Of a stretch of DNA of 43,101 nt, positions 7,022 through 15,489 are shown in pieces. Source of the stretch: Lachnospiraceae bacterium (lineage in GTDB: Bacteria; Bacillota; Clostridia; Lachnospirales; Lachnospiraceae); contig SVFO01000036.1 in assembly GCA_015056795.1 (NCBI GenBank), positions 1-43,101 on the forward strand. Direction: 5' to 3'. The notes under the pieces were generated by a model that was not told where the DNA came from, ran no database searches, and saw only the letters and a program-made list of their open reading frames with translations. Every line of letters begins with the position of its first letter. The first letter of the stretch is position 1. Both the position numbers and the translations under genes were made by a program.

Positions 7022-8812
7022 ATGCCGGGACCTGGAGATCGAGGCGGAAAAAAGGAAAAGCCGAAGGACGCGAAGGGTACACTTCTGCGCATCCTAAATT
7101 ATCTAGAAAAATATAAATGGATTGTTGCACTGCTCTTTGCCTGTGCGATTGTCAGCAATATCGGAAACCTGTTAGGTCCCCGTTTTGCAGGAAAGGCCAT
7201 TGGTGTTGCCGAGGAAGGCTATAAAAAGGGCGTTGGACAGGTCGACATGGATCTGGTATTCCATTACACGATCCTGATGCTACTCGCCTATGTCTGCTCA
7301 AATATTTTGGGCTTTACCGTCAGCGTCTGCATGACGCGCGTTGGTAAGCGCGTGGCACAAAACCTCCGTCAGGACGTGTTCGAAAAGCTCATGAAACTCC
7401 CCGTCAGCTACTTTGACAGAAATCAGGCCGGTGACATCATCAGCCGTGTCTCTTACGACATTGACGTGGTCTCCACCTGCCTTTCCACGGATGTCATTCA
7501 GATTCTGACGAGTACGATTACCGTTGTCGGAAGCTTTATCATCATGTGCACGATCTCCGTTCCTTTGGTGCTTTGCATGATCTTTACAATTCCACTCTCC
7601 ATCTGGTATACGAAACGCATGGGCAAAATCACGCGCCCCTTGTATTCCAAACGAAGTGCGGCCTACGGCGTCATGAATGGCTACGCCGAGGAAATGTTCA
7701 CGGGGCAAAAGACGATCCTTGCGTACGCCTGCGAGGATAAGATGTCGGAGAAATTCAGCGACATCAACCGCAATGCCGCGGAGGCGTATCGCAACGCTGA
7801 CGGCATGGGCATGAAGATGGGCCCGACAATCGGCATGATTTCCAACCTCGGTCTCGCTGCCATTGGCATGGGCGGTGCCGTGCTCTACATGAAGGCCATC
7901 GTAGGTCTGGAGCAAATTTCCAGCTTTATACTTTACAGTCGTAAGTTCTCTGGCCCGATCAACGAGATTTCGAATATTATCAACGAGATTTTCAGTGCCT
8001 TGGCCGCAGGAGAAAGAGTCTTCCACCTGTTAGACCAGCCTGAGGAGGCCGCAGACCTCTATGGTGCAACCACCCTTGAGGATTGTCAGGGCGAGGTTGG
8101 CGCAAAGCATGTTGCCTTTGGGTATGTTCCGGAAAAGACCATTCTAAAGGACTTAAACTTCGAGGCAAAGCCTGGTCAGACCATCGCCATCGTTGGCCCA
8201 ACTGGTGCAGGAAAGACTACCATCATCAATCTGCTCATGCGCTTCTATGATGTTAATTCCGGTGAAATTACCGTGGATGACAAGGAATACCGCTCCTATA
8301 CCATGGAGAGCCTTCGAAAGAATTACGCCATGGTGTTGCAGGACACCTGGCTCTTCCAGGGAACCATCTTTGACAACATTGCCTATGGCAAGGAAAATGC
8401 GACCAAGGAAGAGGTCGTGGCTGCTGCCAAGGCTGCAAAGATTCATGATTATGTCCTCCGTCTTCCCAAGGGATATAACACCATCATCTATGAGGATGGC
8501 GGTAACATTTCGAAGGGGCAGAAGCAGCTCCTTACCATTGCTCGCGCCATGCTCTACAATACCAATATGCTGATCCTTGACGAAGCGACCAGTAATGTCG
8601 ACACCAACACGGAGCGACAGGTACAAAAAGCGATCCGAAGCCTGATGAAGGGAAAGACAAGCTTCGTGATCGCCCACAGATTAAGCACGATTCAAAATGC
8701 CGACCAAATCCTCGTCGTCAACGCCGGCGACGTCGTAGAGCAGGGCACCCACGACGAACTCATGACCCGCCGCGGCTTCTATTACAAGCTCTATGCAAGT
8801 CAGTTTGAATAA
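7022..8812 (+). CDS. ABC exporter subunit 2 (canonical-Walker-B half-transporter)
   Basis: 596 residues: a six-helix exporter membrane domain (about 30-325) plus a nucleotide-binding domain. Walker A GPTGAGKT is at 392-399, Walker B ends in D520 with catalytic E521, and the switch histidine is H552. The signature motif is altered to ISKGQ (496-500) instead of LSGGQ. It faces the D536/Q567 site of subunit 1, so the pair would have one hydrolysing and one degenerate ATP site, as in known heterodimeric exporters. AAAGGAGA 8 bases before the ATG supports the start. The first 17 residues are a Gly/Lys-rich cytoplasmic extension. The terminator at 8833-8881 ends the unit. Confidence 0.93.
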   Translation: MPGPGDRGGKKEKPKDAKGTLLRILNYLEKYKWIVALLFACAIVSNIGNLLGPRFAGKAIGVAEEGYKKGVGQVDMDLVFHYTILMLLAYVCSNILGFTVSVCMTRVGKRVAQNLRQDVFEKLMKLPVSYFDRNQAGDIISRVSYDIDVVSTCLSTDVIQILTSTITVVGSFIIMCTISVPLVLCMIFTIPLSIWYTKRMGKITRPLYSKRSAAYGVMNGYAEEMFTGQKTILAYACEDKMSEKFSDINRNAAEAYRNADGMGMKMGPTIGMISNLGLAAIGMGGAVLYMKAIVGLEQISSFILYSRKFSGPINEISNIINEIFSALAAGERVFHLLDQPEEAADLYGATTLEDCQGEVGAKHVAFGYVPEKTILKDLNFEAKPGQTIAIVGPTGAGKTTIINLLMRFYDVNSGEITVDDKEYRSYTMESLRKNYAMVLQDTWLFQGTIFDNIAYGKENATKEEVVAAAKAAKIHDYVLRLPKGYNTIIYEDGGNISKGQKQLLTIARAMLYNTNMLILDEATSNVDTNTERQVQKAIRSLMKGKTSFVIAHRLSTIQNADQILVVNAGDVVEQGTHDELMTRRGFYYKLYASQFE

Positions 8813-8832
8813 ACTGAGTCCATGCAGTCAAC

Positions 8833-8881
8833 AAAAAAAGCCAGCCTTCGGAATACTTGCATTCCTGAAGCTGGCTTTTTT
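8833..8881. terminator. Bidirectional rho-independent terminator
   Basis: A run of seven A, an inverted repeat with AGCCAGC paired to GCTGGCT and an inner GGAAT/ATTCC stem, then six T. It can terminate the plus-strand ABC unit (20 bases after its stop) and the minus-strand esterase/ExbBD-like operon (80 bases after its stop). Confidence 0.9.
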
Positions 8882-8961
8882 GAGTTAACTATATGGCGAA
8901 GCCATCTCATGAGCAAAAAATCTGTGAGAAGATTTTTGCGAATGAAGCATGGACTCGTATG

Positions 8962-10044
8962 TTAGTCCTTAAAGATTCTCGGCAGGAAGTCGTGGATGCA
9001 TCTTCTCCAGACGCTCCAGTCGTGTCCGCCGGGGAAGGTGGTTCTCGTAATGTTCAGGGGCTTACCCTTCAGCATTTCATCGTCATGCTCAAAGCTTGCG
9101 AAATAGTTGTCCTCCGTACCCATGGCACGATAGAATACCTTAAAGCTAGAATTGAATTTCTCCGCATCCTCAAGGATCTCCAGATGAGGCTCCTTCGAAC
9201 CATCTGGACGAGGGAAGCTCATAAAGCCACTGAATACGCCAACATAGCTGAACAAATCGGGATTTGACATGGTTACCTGGCTCGTCTGGTAGCTGCCCAT
9301 GCTCAGGCCTGCCATGGCGCGGTGCCACTTGTCCGTATAAACATTGTAGGTGCTCTCGATATAAGGAATCAGATCCTTCAGGATCACCTCGGTGAAGAGA
9401 CCGAATTTCTTCGCAGGATCGTCGGACTGGGTCATGCCATAGCCCATGACGATCAGCATCTCCTCCATCTTTCCCTCATAAATCAGCTTGTCCGCAATAC
9501 GTCCTGCATGTCCCTGATAAATCCAGCCTGTCTCGTTCTCGCCATAGCCATGCTGCAGATAAAGCACGGGATATTTCTTAGCAGGATCATAACCCGCAGG
9601 CGTGTAAACCAGGCAAATTTCCAGCTTTCCGCTGACAGAGGAAGGGAAATATCTTCTGGTAACTGCTCCGTGAGGAATGCCAGGAAGCTGATCCCAATCC
9701 TCCTCGCCAGGAACTGGCACGTCCACAAAGTTCATGGGACGACAGCATCCAAAACCGATGGGCAGATAAGGATTCAATACCTCATTGCCGTCAATTTTCA
9801 GAAAGAAATATTTAAAACCTCTTCCGAGATCTACCGCGCCTTCCCATTCCTCATCGGTCACCTTCTCCAGCTTCGTTATTGTTCCAAACTGATCGATGGC
9901 AACCTCTTTTGCAAACGGTGCCTTGATGCGGAAGAGCACCTTACCGTCGGGCAGGATCTCATACCCCTGATCTCCGTCACGATTCGGCTCCCCAAAATAC
10001 GGATCGAACGATAGCGCGATGTCCATTGGCCAATTTTTCTTCAT
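8962..10044 (-). CDS. Feruloyl-esterase-like alpha/beta hydrolase
   Basis: 360 residues. The first 100 or so form an immunoglobulin-like/CBM48-type N-terminal domain; the rest is an esterase of the esterase-D/XynZ feruloyl esterase group. YLQHGYGENETGW (about 162-174) is the oxyanion region, S248 lies in AGLSMGS, H341 in GGHDWSVW, and E311 or D312 in GTEDNY is the likely acid. Relatives release ferulic acid from plant xylan or hydrolyse other acyl esters. No signal peptide is seen, so it is probably cytoplasmic. AGGAGGGG 6 bases before the ATG supports the start. It follows the DUF3298 lipoprotein by 33 bases, so it is probably last in the ExbB/ExbD-like operon. Confidence 0.85.
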   Translation of the reverse strand: MKKNWPMDIALSFDPYFGEPNRDGDQGYEILPDGKVLFRIKAPFAKEVAIDQFGTITKLEKVTDEEWEGAVDLGRGFKYFFLKIDGNEVLNPYLPIGFGCCRPMNFVDVPVPGEEDWDQLPGIPHGAVTRRYFPSSVSGKLEICLVYTPAGYDPAKKYPVLYLQHGYGENETGWIYQGHAGRIADKLIYEGKMEEMLIVMGYGMTQSDDPAKKFGLFTEVILKDLIPYIESTYNVYTDKWHRAMAGLSMGSYQTSQVTMSNPDLFSYVGVFSGFMSFPRPDGSKEPHLEILEDAEKFNSSFKVFYRAMGTEDNYFASFEHDDEMLKGKPLNITRTTFPGGHDWSVWRRCIHDFLPRIFKD

Positions 10045-10077
10045 TTTGTACCCCTCCTAAGTTTATTTTTTTAGTTT

Positions 10078-12054
10078 TTACAAGCTGTCCCTTCCCAACA
10101 ATTCCTGATAAGAAATGAAAATGCTGATAAATCCAGATGCATAGGGTCCCATATCGTAAGGGCTGTACAGGAACCGAATTCCTTCTTCCTCAAAGAAAAC
10201 ATTACTGGAGTACAGTTTGGCATAATCGTATGCATCTTGATATACCTGCTCTGCCGTCTCCGCGAAGTAAGGCGTACTGCCCTCTTCATAAGACAGAAAA
10301 TCCTCCTTTGTTTTCTCCGCCACAAGCTTCTTAAAGCTCTCCTCCGATTTATTATAAAAAATACTTAAGTTTACTTCCTCCCCAGTTTTGAGATCAAAGA
10401 TGCGCTGATATGCGCTGGGCATGCCGTGGACGCCGCCGCCATACCAATATCCGCTATATCCAATCGTAAGATACCGATCACTTAAAATGGCAATGTCTCC
10501 CACTTCATTTTCCATGGTCATACCCCATATTGTCGGATTCTCTTGATGGTCCTCACAGGACTCGTCCGTCAGCTCGGTTTTTTCAAACTCTTCCTGATTT
10601 CTCTTCACCAAATCATGGAGTTCTCTGGCCAGCTTAGAATTGATGTCATCGGCATATGCGGAATACTTCGCATTCAATTGGAATTCTTCCCCATAATAGG
10701 TTTCCAAGGGAATTCCGCAGAAGGGACAATCCAGAACATAGGAATCCGTAACTACAGAGCCATACTTAAATAGGTTCTTCTCTCCCACGACCAGATTCTG
10801 ATCCTGGAAGGTCACGTCACTCGCATCGGGATCCACCTTCATCCAATGTAATTCCGTTCCCTGCAGCATGACAACATAAATCTTTCCGTCCACCAGCTGG
10901 AAGCTCTGGATTCCCGGCTGAACGTCCGTAGCCCCGGGAATGGAGTCCTTTTGATAAAGCATTTTCGACTCGCCACTGTCAAAATCAAACTGATAGATCG
11001 TATTCGTTTTAAGAACAAAGGGATTCTCTTTGGAGCTATAATAATACGCCTTTCCATTCACGTAGCCCAAAAGCTCTTTATTAGAACCCTTCTCACCTTT
11101 TGCAATCAATAGATTTTCGCCCGTCTTTAGGTTCACGCCATAAAGATCATTTGTCATGGCATCGTTATCAAATTTACTATAAACTACCCCATCCCTGTCA
11201 TATCCCTGAATATACACGTAATCCGACATCCCGGGAATAACAGAAATGAGACCATCCTTGCCAAGCTTATAATACTGATTATCCAGAGAGCCGATGACAT
11301 AGCCCGCCTCATCTAAAACGCGGGAGATACTACAGCACCCATAACGATTCCCAAGATTGACGGAGGAAAGCGTGAGATTAAAGTCCTGCATACTCTGAAT
11401 AAGCTGCATGTTCTGGTTCTGATCAGACGAGAAGGTAAATGCGTTTTTATCCTTCACAAAGATGAGCTCCTTCTTTCCCTCCCCGTCGGAAGCAGTGGTA
11501 ACATAGACCTTACCCTGATAATAATCAATGCTGTCAAGCCACCAGCCCTCCGGAGACGTCCACAGGGGAACGACCTCAAGCGACTTTGCATTGATGGCAT
11601 AGACCTGATAACCATAACGCCCATCTAACATCTCATACCGATAAACATAGAAGGTTCCATCTCCCATGGCAGACATCACGGCATCATCAAAATTCATTCC
11701 TTGCTGCTTTAGTTCCTTGCAGACATCCTGCCAACGATACTCCGATAGCTTGCTGCCATTCGAATCAATGCCATAATAAACGTCGGCATAATACCCGGGA
11801 AAGAGGATGATCTCCCGCCCATCGGATAAAGCAGCCTGACCCTGATCTTTGGAACCGTCATCTACCACCTGCTGCGCAGCTCCCTGACCGTCCGCGCCAT
11901 CCTTAGCGCCCTGTCCCTCCGTGCTCTGACTCGCAGAAGTCTCCTGACTGCTCTCTTGCGTGCCGTCTGACGTCACGTTACTAGCGTTCGTACAAGCCGT
12001 CGTGCCAACGGACAATGCCATCGCTAACAATAAAACAACGATTTTACGTTTCAT
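10078..12054 (-). CDS. Large lipoprotein with C-terminal DUF3298/RsiV-like domain
   Basis: 658 residues. A lipoprotein signal (KRK, hydrophobic core, TTAC with C21 as the lipidation site) is followed by a Ser/Gln/Gly/Asp-rich linker to about residue 75. The middle is a repeat-like beta region with many Tyr/Asp-Gly turns (phrases such as KVYVTT, KAYYYS, KIYVVM), suggesting a propeller-like fold. The C-terminal part, from the YWYGGGVHGMPSAYQ segment to DMGPYASGFISIFISY, matches DUF3298, the domain found in anti-sigma factor RsiV. Likely anchored on the outer face of the membrane. The ATG at 12054 has AGAGG 9 bases upstream; the seven codons before it would need an ATT start. Follows the OB-fold-like gene by 25 bases. 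Confidence 0.78.
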   Translation of the reverse strand: MKRKIVVLLLAMALSVGTTACTNASNVTSDGTQESSQETSASQSTEGQGAKDGADGQGAAQQVVDDGSKDQGQAALSDGREIILFPGYYADVYYGIDSNGSKLSEYRWQDVCKELKQQGMNFDDAVMSAMGDGTFYVYRYEMLDGRYGYQVYAINAKSLEVVPLWTSPEGWWLDSIDYYQGKVYVTTASDGEGKKELIFVKDKNAFTFSSDQNQNMQLIQSMQDFNLTLSSVNLGNRYGCCSISRVLDEAGYVIGSLDNQYYKLGKDGLISVIPGMSDYVYIQGYDRDGVVYSKFDNDAMTNDLYGVNLKTGENLLIAKGEKGSNKELLGYVNGKAYYYSSKENPFVLKTNTIYQFDFDSGESKMLYQKDSIPGATDVQPGIQSFQLVDGKIYVVMLQGTELHWMKVDPDASDVTFQDQNLVVGEKNLFKYGSVVTDSYVLDCPFCGIPLETYYGEEFQLNAKYSAYADDINSKLARELHDLVKRNQEEFEKTELTDESCEDHQENPTIWGMTMENEVGDIAILSDRYLTIGYSGYWYGGGVHGMPSAYQRIFDLKTGEEVNLSIFYNKSEESFKKLVAEKTKEDFLSYEEGSTPYFAETAEQVYQDAYDYAKLYSSNVFFEEEGIRFLYSPYDMGPYASGFISIFISYQELLGRDSL

Positions 12055-12079
12055 AAATGAATACCTCTTTCCCAATATC

Positions 12080-13057
12080 CTACGGCTCCACGGCCCTCAG
12101 CACCATCATGACGTCATCAATGTGCTTTTTTTCGCGATAGACATACAAATATACAATCAATCCATTCGTGCCATCTGGCTGGAAGATAAACTCTGCGTGA
12201 TAATTCTGACCTAAGGCCGTCTTGTAGGCCTCCTGATAATAGTGATAGTCCGCGCCATAGTAGGTCGTCTTCTTTTTCTCTGGCTTTCCAGGATCCGTCT
12301 TGATAATATTGTTGACAATCGCCTTTTCAATCGCTTCCGTCTGCGATTTGTCGCTGGTACGCAGCAGCTGCGTGTCACTGTTAAAATAACAAATGAACAG
12401 ACTCTCGGGCTGAACGGACTCTTGATTGATTTCATTCAACCGATACTGATAACCTTCCATAGTGCCTAATCCAGAATCGATCAGATTCGTCTCCACGGCA
12501 TTCCATTCCTTCGGAATATAAAAGTGGATCTGATCCTGATTTAGGCTCCGTACCTGCATTTGCTCCGTATCTACGGTCTTTCCGCTGATTACGGAGTAGG
12601 CCGTTCTGGAGACCTCCTTCTCCGAGGTCTTTTCAATCTTGTCGATGGACATGCTCCACTTTCCATTCAAAAGACCCTGACTCAGCTTTCCATAAACTCT
12701 GACCTCGTCTCCCGTCCGCAGCTGTGCAATCGACTGAATGGTCTCCTCCTTGGTGGCATTACAGGTTAGGGTTTCCTTAGAATAATTGGGCACCATGGCA
12801 AGCTTGATCTGTTTATTAGCACTGTCCTTGGAACGAATCTTTCCATACATCATAAAGTATTGATCATGATAATGTTTCTTCGCATAGTCTCGATTGGAAT
12901 AAATCTGTATCAAGAAATACTCTGCGGACTCATTCTGATAGACAATAACCTTCTCCGTATCCATGGCCGTCTCCACGGGCTTGAATAAACCAGCAGTGAG
13001 AAGTGCGCTCATCAGAATCAGACAGGAGAGTATCCTAAATTTTTTCTTCATCCGCAT
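12080..13057 (-). CDS. Secreted protein with OB-fold (tRNA_anti-like) domain, function unknown
   Basis: 325 residues with an N-terminal signal sequence (about 1-31). Residues 40-145 carry a pattern typical of a secreted OB fold: FMMYGKI, then QLRTGDEVRVYGKL and WSMSIDKIEK, as in the tRNA_anti-like family. The C-terminal part (about 175-325), rich in Tyr/His/Gln, is not recognised; IHFYIPKEWN and FICYFNSD suggest a second beta-rich domain. AGGAGG lies 4 bases before the ATG at 13057 and 10 before a second ATG two codons on; either could serve. It sits 8 bases after the preceding membrane protein gene, in the middle of the ExbB/ExbD-like operon. Confidence 0.7.
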   Translation of the reverse strand: MRMKKKFRILSCLILMSALLTAGLFKPVETAMDTEKVIVYQNESAEYFLIQIYSNRDYAKKHYHDQYFMMYGKIRSKDSANKQIKLAMVPNYSKETLTCNATKEETIQSIAQLRTGDEVRVYGKLSQGLLNGKWSMSIDKIEKTSEKEVSRTAYSVISGKTVDTEQMQVRSLNQDQIHFYIPKEWNAVETNLIDSGLGTMEGYQYRLNEINQESVQPESLFICYFNSDTQLLRTSDKSQTEAIEKAIVNNIIKTDPGKPEKKKTTYYGADYHYYQEAYKTALGQNYHAEFIFQPDGTNGLIVYLYVYREKKHIDDVMMVLRAVEP

Positions 13058-13065
13058 ATCGCCTC

Positions 13066-13497
13066 CTAATCTGCACTATAGATGAATCCCCTCTCGGAAT
13101 TCAGCTTCTCAAGCATGGAAAGGATCTCTTTATAGAAATGTGCTTCTGCATAGTCATCCTTCAAAATAATGGTATCCCCAGACTTATAATTACTGATCAG
13201 TCTCGTATTTAGGGAATCTATCGAGAAAAACCTGTGCTCTTCAAGCCAGACGCCTTCTCCCTTCACTGTTATGGTAATCGTTTTTCCAACGGAATCTGCT
13301 GGCTTGTCAGGATCTTCTCCATCCTGATGCGCTTCATTTCCATTCTTGCCAAACTTTGCCTCCTGAATGGCTGCATTTAAATCAATCAGCGGAGGATTTT
13401 CATTGAGCAGCTCTACGGTCTTGACCGCCCATCCGGTAAGGAAGGTGAAGCAGACAAAGACCAACAGGAAAAGAAGGATTTTCTTTCGTTTCTTCAT
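13066..13497 (-). CDS. Single-pass membrane protein with possible ExbD-like outer domain
   Basis: 143 residues: a basic N-terminus, one membrane helix (about 7-27), an acidic Asn/Asp/Glu-rich linker, then a compact outer domain (about 68-143). That domain has the order strand (TITITVKGEGVWLE), helix (SIDSLNTRLISNY), strand (DTIILKDDYAEA), helix (FYKEILSMLEKL), which resembles the periplasmic domain of ExbD/TolR proteins. This is my structural reading, not a confirmed family match. The membrane helix lacks the channel aspartate seen in the ExbD-like gene upstream. The start overlaps the previous stop by four bases (ATGA), implying translational coupling. Confidence 0.6.
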   Translation of the reverse strand: MKKRKKILLFLLVFVCFTFLTGWAVKTVELLNENPPLIDLNAAIQEAKFGKNGNEAHQDGEDPDKPADSVGKTITITVKGEGVWLEEHRFFSIDSLNTRLISNYKSGDTIILKDDYAEAHFYKEILSMLEKLNSERGFIYSAD

Positions 13498-14108
13498 TGG
13501 TCATCCCCTCCATTATAGATATACATACCACCTTCCGTGATCATTTCCTCTACCTGATGATAGGTCTGGGCAGAGGCAAAATCATCCACCAGATAAAATT
13601 TCCGCTTGCCATTTTGCTTTCGCAGCTCTTCCAAGGTTTCAGCGAATTCTTGAATAGTTTGCGCCTTTTCCTCCCGATACTGTATTTTCGTTCCATGGAT
13701 GATCAAATAGTCATAATGCTCTTCCCCCTGCTCATCCACATAATTCCCCGCTGCATTGATGGCCTCCTTCAGACCCTTTCCAGACTCAGCATCACCGATC
13801 CCAGTACCATTCTCCACCTGTTTTGAGAACAAGGAATCTAAGCCCCTCGGGCTAAATTTCAGGAAAAAGCCAAGGGAAAACATTAAGATGCCAACGACGA
13901 GTAAAAAGATACAGGAACCGCGAAGGCTCTTTTTATTCTTTTGTAATAACGCCTTGCCAGGCTTCGTCTCGTAGTAGACATAATCATCCTTACGCTTAAA
14001 GATGACCATGTACATGGTATGCAAGGGTTCTATCACGAGTGCAAGCAGTCCTAAGAAACCTGCAATGGCAAGAATTGCTCCAATTACCATTAAAAGAATC
14101 GCTATCAT
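13494..14108 (-). CDS. Two-helix membrane protein with possible ExbD-like outer domain
   Basis: 204 residues. Helices at about 2-27 and 66-85 are joined by a basic loop (KRKDDYVYYETKPGK...KNKKS). Residues 110-204 form an outer domain with the pattern strand (YDYLIIHGTKIQY), helix (TIQEFAETLEELRKQ), strand (RKFYLVDDFASA), helix (TYHQVEEMI), the same order as the next gene and as ExbD periplasmic domains. Function is unknown. Placed 11 bases after the ExbD-like gene and overlapping the next by four bases, it is probably part of the same complex. Confidence 0.6.
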   Translation of the reverse strand: MIAILLMVIGAILAIAGFLGLLALVIEPLHTMYMVIFKRKDDYVYYETKPGKALLQKNKKSLRGSCIFLLVVGILMFSLGFFLKFSPRGLDSLFSKQVENGTGIGDAESGKGLKEAINAAGNYVDEQGEEHYDYLIIHGTKIQYREEKAQTIQEFAETLEELRKQNGKRKFYLVDDFASAQTYHQVEEMITEGGMYIYNGGDDQ

Positions 14109-14119
14109 AGGCCATTCTC

Positions 14120-14665
14120 CTATTTTAGATAAACATTAGGTAACTCGTTTTTTAACTCCTCAAAAATTTCTTTTATCGCTTTCTCGTCTCGATATAAAAT
14201 CTTCTCATCCTTTTCATTGAGCGTTAAGATCACGGGAAGGTCATCATTCTTCTCCGCATATTCCTTAACTGCTGTCTTTATTTCATTTAAAGATTTTTGT
14301 ATATTCTCTCCCTTAAGATCGAATTTAGCGAATGGTTCCGCATCTCCCTTGCGGTAGATCTGCACATGTCTCTCCGTCAGATCTGCCTCGTTATAATACG
14401 CGTACACGGAAATCACACAGACATACTGCCCGATCTGCTCGGCCGTGTCAATCTGATCCATGTATAATTCATATTTTGCCTGGGCGTCCTGCGCCATTGC
14501 CATGGCTTCCTCCACGGTGCCATTGGCTTCTACCTGCTCCTGCTGCTTTTCTGCCAATGTCATTTGCCGTCCAATAACCACGAGAAGCACAATGAAAATG
14601 ACGTCCAGCAGGGAGGTCAGGTCAATTAAAATATCAGATTTCGCCCGGTGTCTCTTCTTTTTCAT
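14120..14665 (-). CDS. ExbD/TolR-like proton-channel subunit
   Basis: 181 residues: short basic N-terminus, one membrane helix (about 14-32) and a long outer part. The helix starts IDLTSLLDVIFIVLL, with D21 at the place of the proton-carrying aspartate of ExbD (D25) and TolR (D23). The outer region has a coiled segment rich in Glu/Gln/Ala (36-75) before the usual C-terminal ExbD fold (IQIYRKG..., PVILTLNEKDEKILYRDEKAIKEIFEEL). With the ExbB-like protein encoded 43 bases upstream it should form a proton-driven membrane motor. Gram-positive cells lack the outer-membrane systems that ExbBD and TolQR usually energise, so the target is unknown. Confidence 0.82.
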   Translation of the reverse strand: MKKKRHRAKSDILIDLTSLLDVIFIVLLVVIGRQMTLAEKQQEQVEANGTVEEAMAMAQDAQAKYELYMDQIDTAEQIGQYVCVISVYAYYNEADLTERHVQIYRKGDAEPFAKFDLKGENIQKSLNEIKTAVKEYAEKNDDLPVILTLNEKDEKILYRDEKAIKEIFEELKNELPNVYLK

Positions 14666-14708
14666 ACGAAAGCCTCCAAAAGTAATAACGATATTTTGCC
14701 GCTACATG

Positions 14709-15245
14709 TTACTCCGAAGTAATTTTCCCGAGCTTCACAGAGTTATCAAATTTCTTATCATAGTCATCCAAAACGATCTCCGTATCTTCAATTAGCTTTG
14801 CGGAAACCGTAGCAAAAATCTTTAAGAGAATGGTCACGATCAGGCCCCAGAAGGTCGAGGTAAGTGCCACGTCCAGAGACTTAAACATCTCGTCAATGTT
14901 CTGCGCCTTCAGCTGCTCTACCAAACCGGAAACCGTTCCCAAAATACCAAGCAGCGGGAACAGCGGGATGAATTGCGTGCAGGCATTGTAGCCAGAAACC
15001 ACCTCATTAAAGGATTTCTCATAATCACGAATCGTATCCGGCGTCACGGCCTCGGAGATCTCACGCTCCTTGACCTCTCCCGTCGTCGCATCCAGATAGG
15101 ATTCCTTATTCTTGCGGTTCATGGCATCATGAATAAAGCTCTTTTTATTATAGAGCTTAATATAATTCTTGATCAGAAAAAAGAGTACGATCAGACCGCC
15201 AACAATAATAATGACATTCATGTACTTCGCTAAAAACCCAACCAT
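14709..15245 (-). CDS. MotA/TolQ/ExbB-family proton-channel protein
   Basis: 178 residues with three membrane helices. The family hallmark PLFPLLGILGTVSGLVEQL is followed by the Thr-bearing third helix ALTSTFWGLIVTILLKIF, both lining the proton path in ExbB/TolQ/MotA proteins. The first helix is near residues 9-28. The cytoplasmic stretch between helices 1 and 2 is about 50 residues, like ExbB and shorter than in MotA. GGGAGG 8 bases before the ATG at 15245 supports this start; an upstream TTG (15287) lacks a ribosome site. First gene of a seven-gene minus-strand run, under the promoter at 15362-15390. Confidence 0.87.
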   Translation of the reverse strand: MVGFLAKYMNVIIIVGGLIVLFFLIKNYIKLYNKKSFIHDAMNRKNKESYLDATTGEVKEREISEAVTPDTIRDYEKSFNEVVSGYNACTQFIPLFPLLGILGTVSGLVEQLKAQNIDEMFKSLDVALTSTFWGLIVTILLKIFATVSAKLIEDTEIVLDDYDKKFDNSVKLGKITSE

Positions 15246-15311
15246 CTCGCCAACCTCCCTTACCTTCTCATCGAAGTTAGAATACAACTAGTATCATTTG
15301 CTTTCCATAAA

Positions 15312-15341
15312 CTCGAAAACCCTTCCAAACCACGCCCCGAG
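15312..15341. repeat. Hairpin repeat element, short copy C
   Basis: CTCG...CGAG ends with the right-hand half motif CCAAACC..GCCCCGAGTTTT of copy B, and the same flank (CTTTCCATAA) as copy B on the left. Most of the internal 16-bp stem is missing, so this looks like a shortened copy. It lies in the untranslated leader of the ExbB-like gene. Confidence 0.55.
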
Positions 15342-15361
15342 TTTTAAACAATACCAAATAT

Positions 15362-15390
15362 ATAATATCATAAAACGTTTTTCTTTACAA
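15362..15390 (-). promoter_or_regulatory. Sigma-A promoter of the ExbB/ExbD-like operon
   Basis: Minus strand TTGTAA (15385-15390), 17-base spacer, TATTAT (15362-15367). It gives a leader of about 110 bases that includes repeat copy C. Confidence 0.65.
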
Positions 15391-15412
15391 TTCCCCTAAA
15401 GGCCGTAAATCA

Positions 15413-15441
15413 TTGACTTTCAAAAATGTCTATGATACCAT
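15413..15441 (+). promoter_or_regulatory. Promoter of the MBOAT gene
   Basis: Plus strand TTGACT (15413-15418), 17-base spacer and TACCAT (15436-15441) with an extended-10 TG two bases before it. It sits 48 bases ahead of the MBOAT start and 22 bases from the divergent ExbB promoter. Confidence 0.55.
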
Positions 15442-15489
15442 CATTTCGAATGGAAATGCATTCAAATCATAATTTATATAAGGTGCGTT

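Noticed and set aside
7298..8026. 242-codon minus-strand open frame
   Set aside because: Antisense to the membrane domain of ABC subunit 2; His/Asp-rich shadow without signal or domain.
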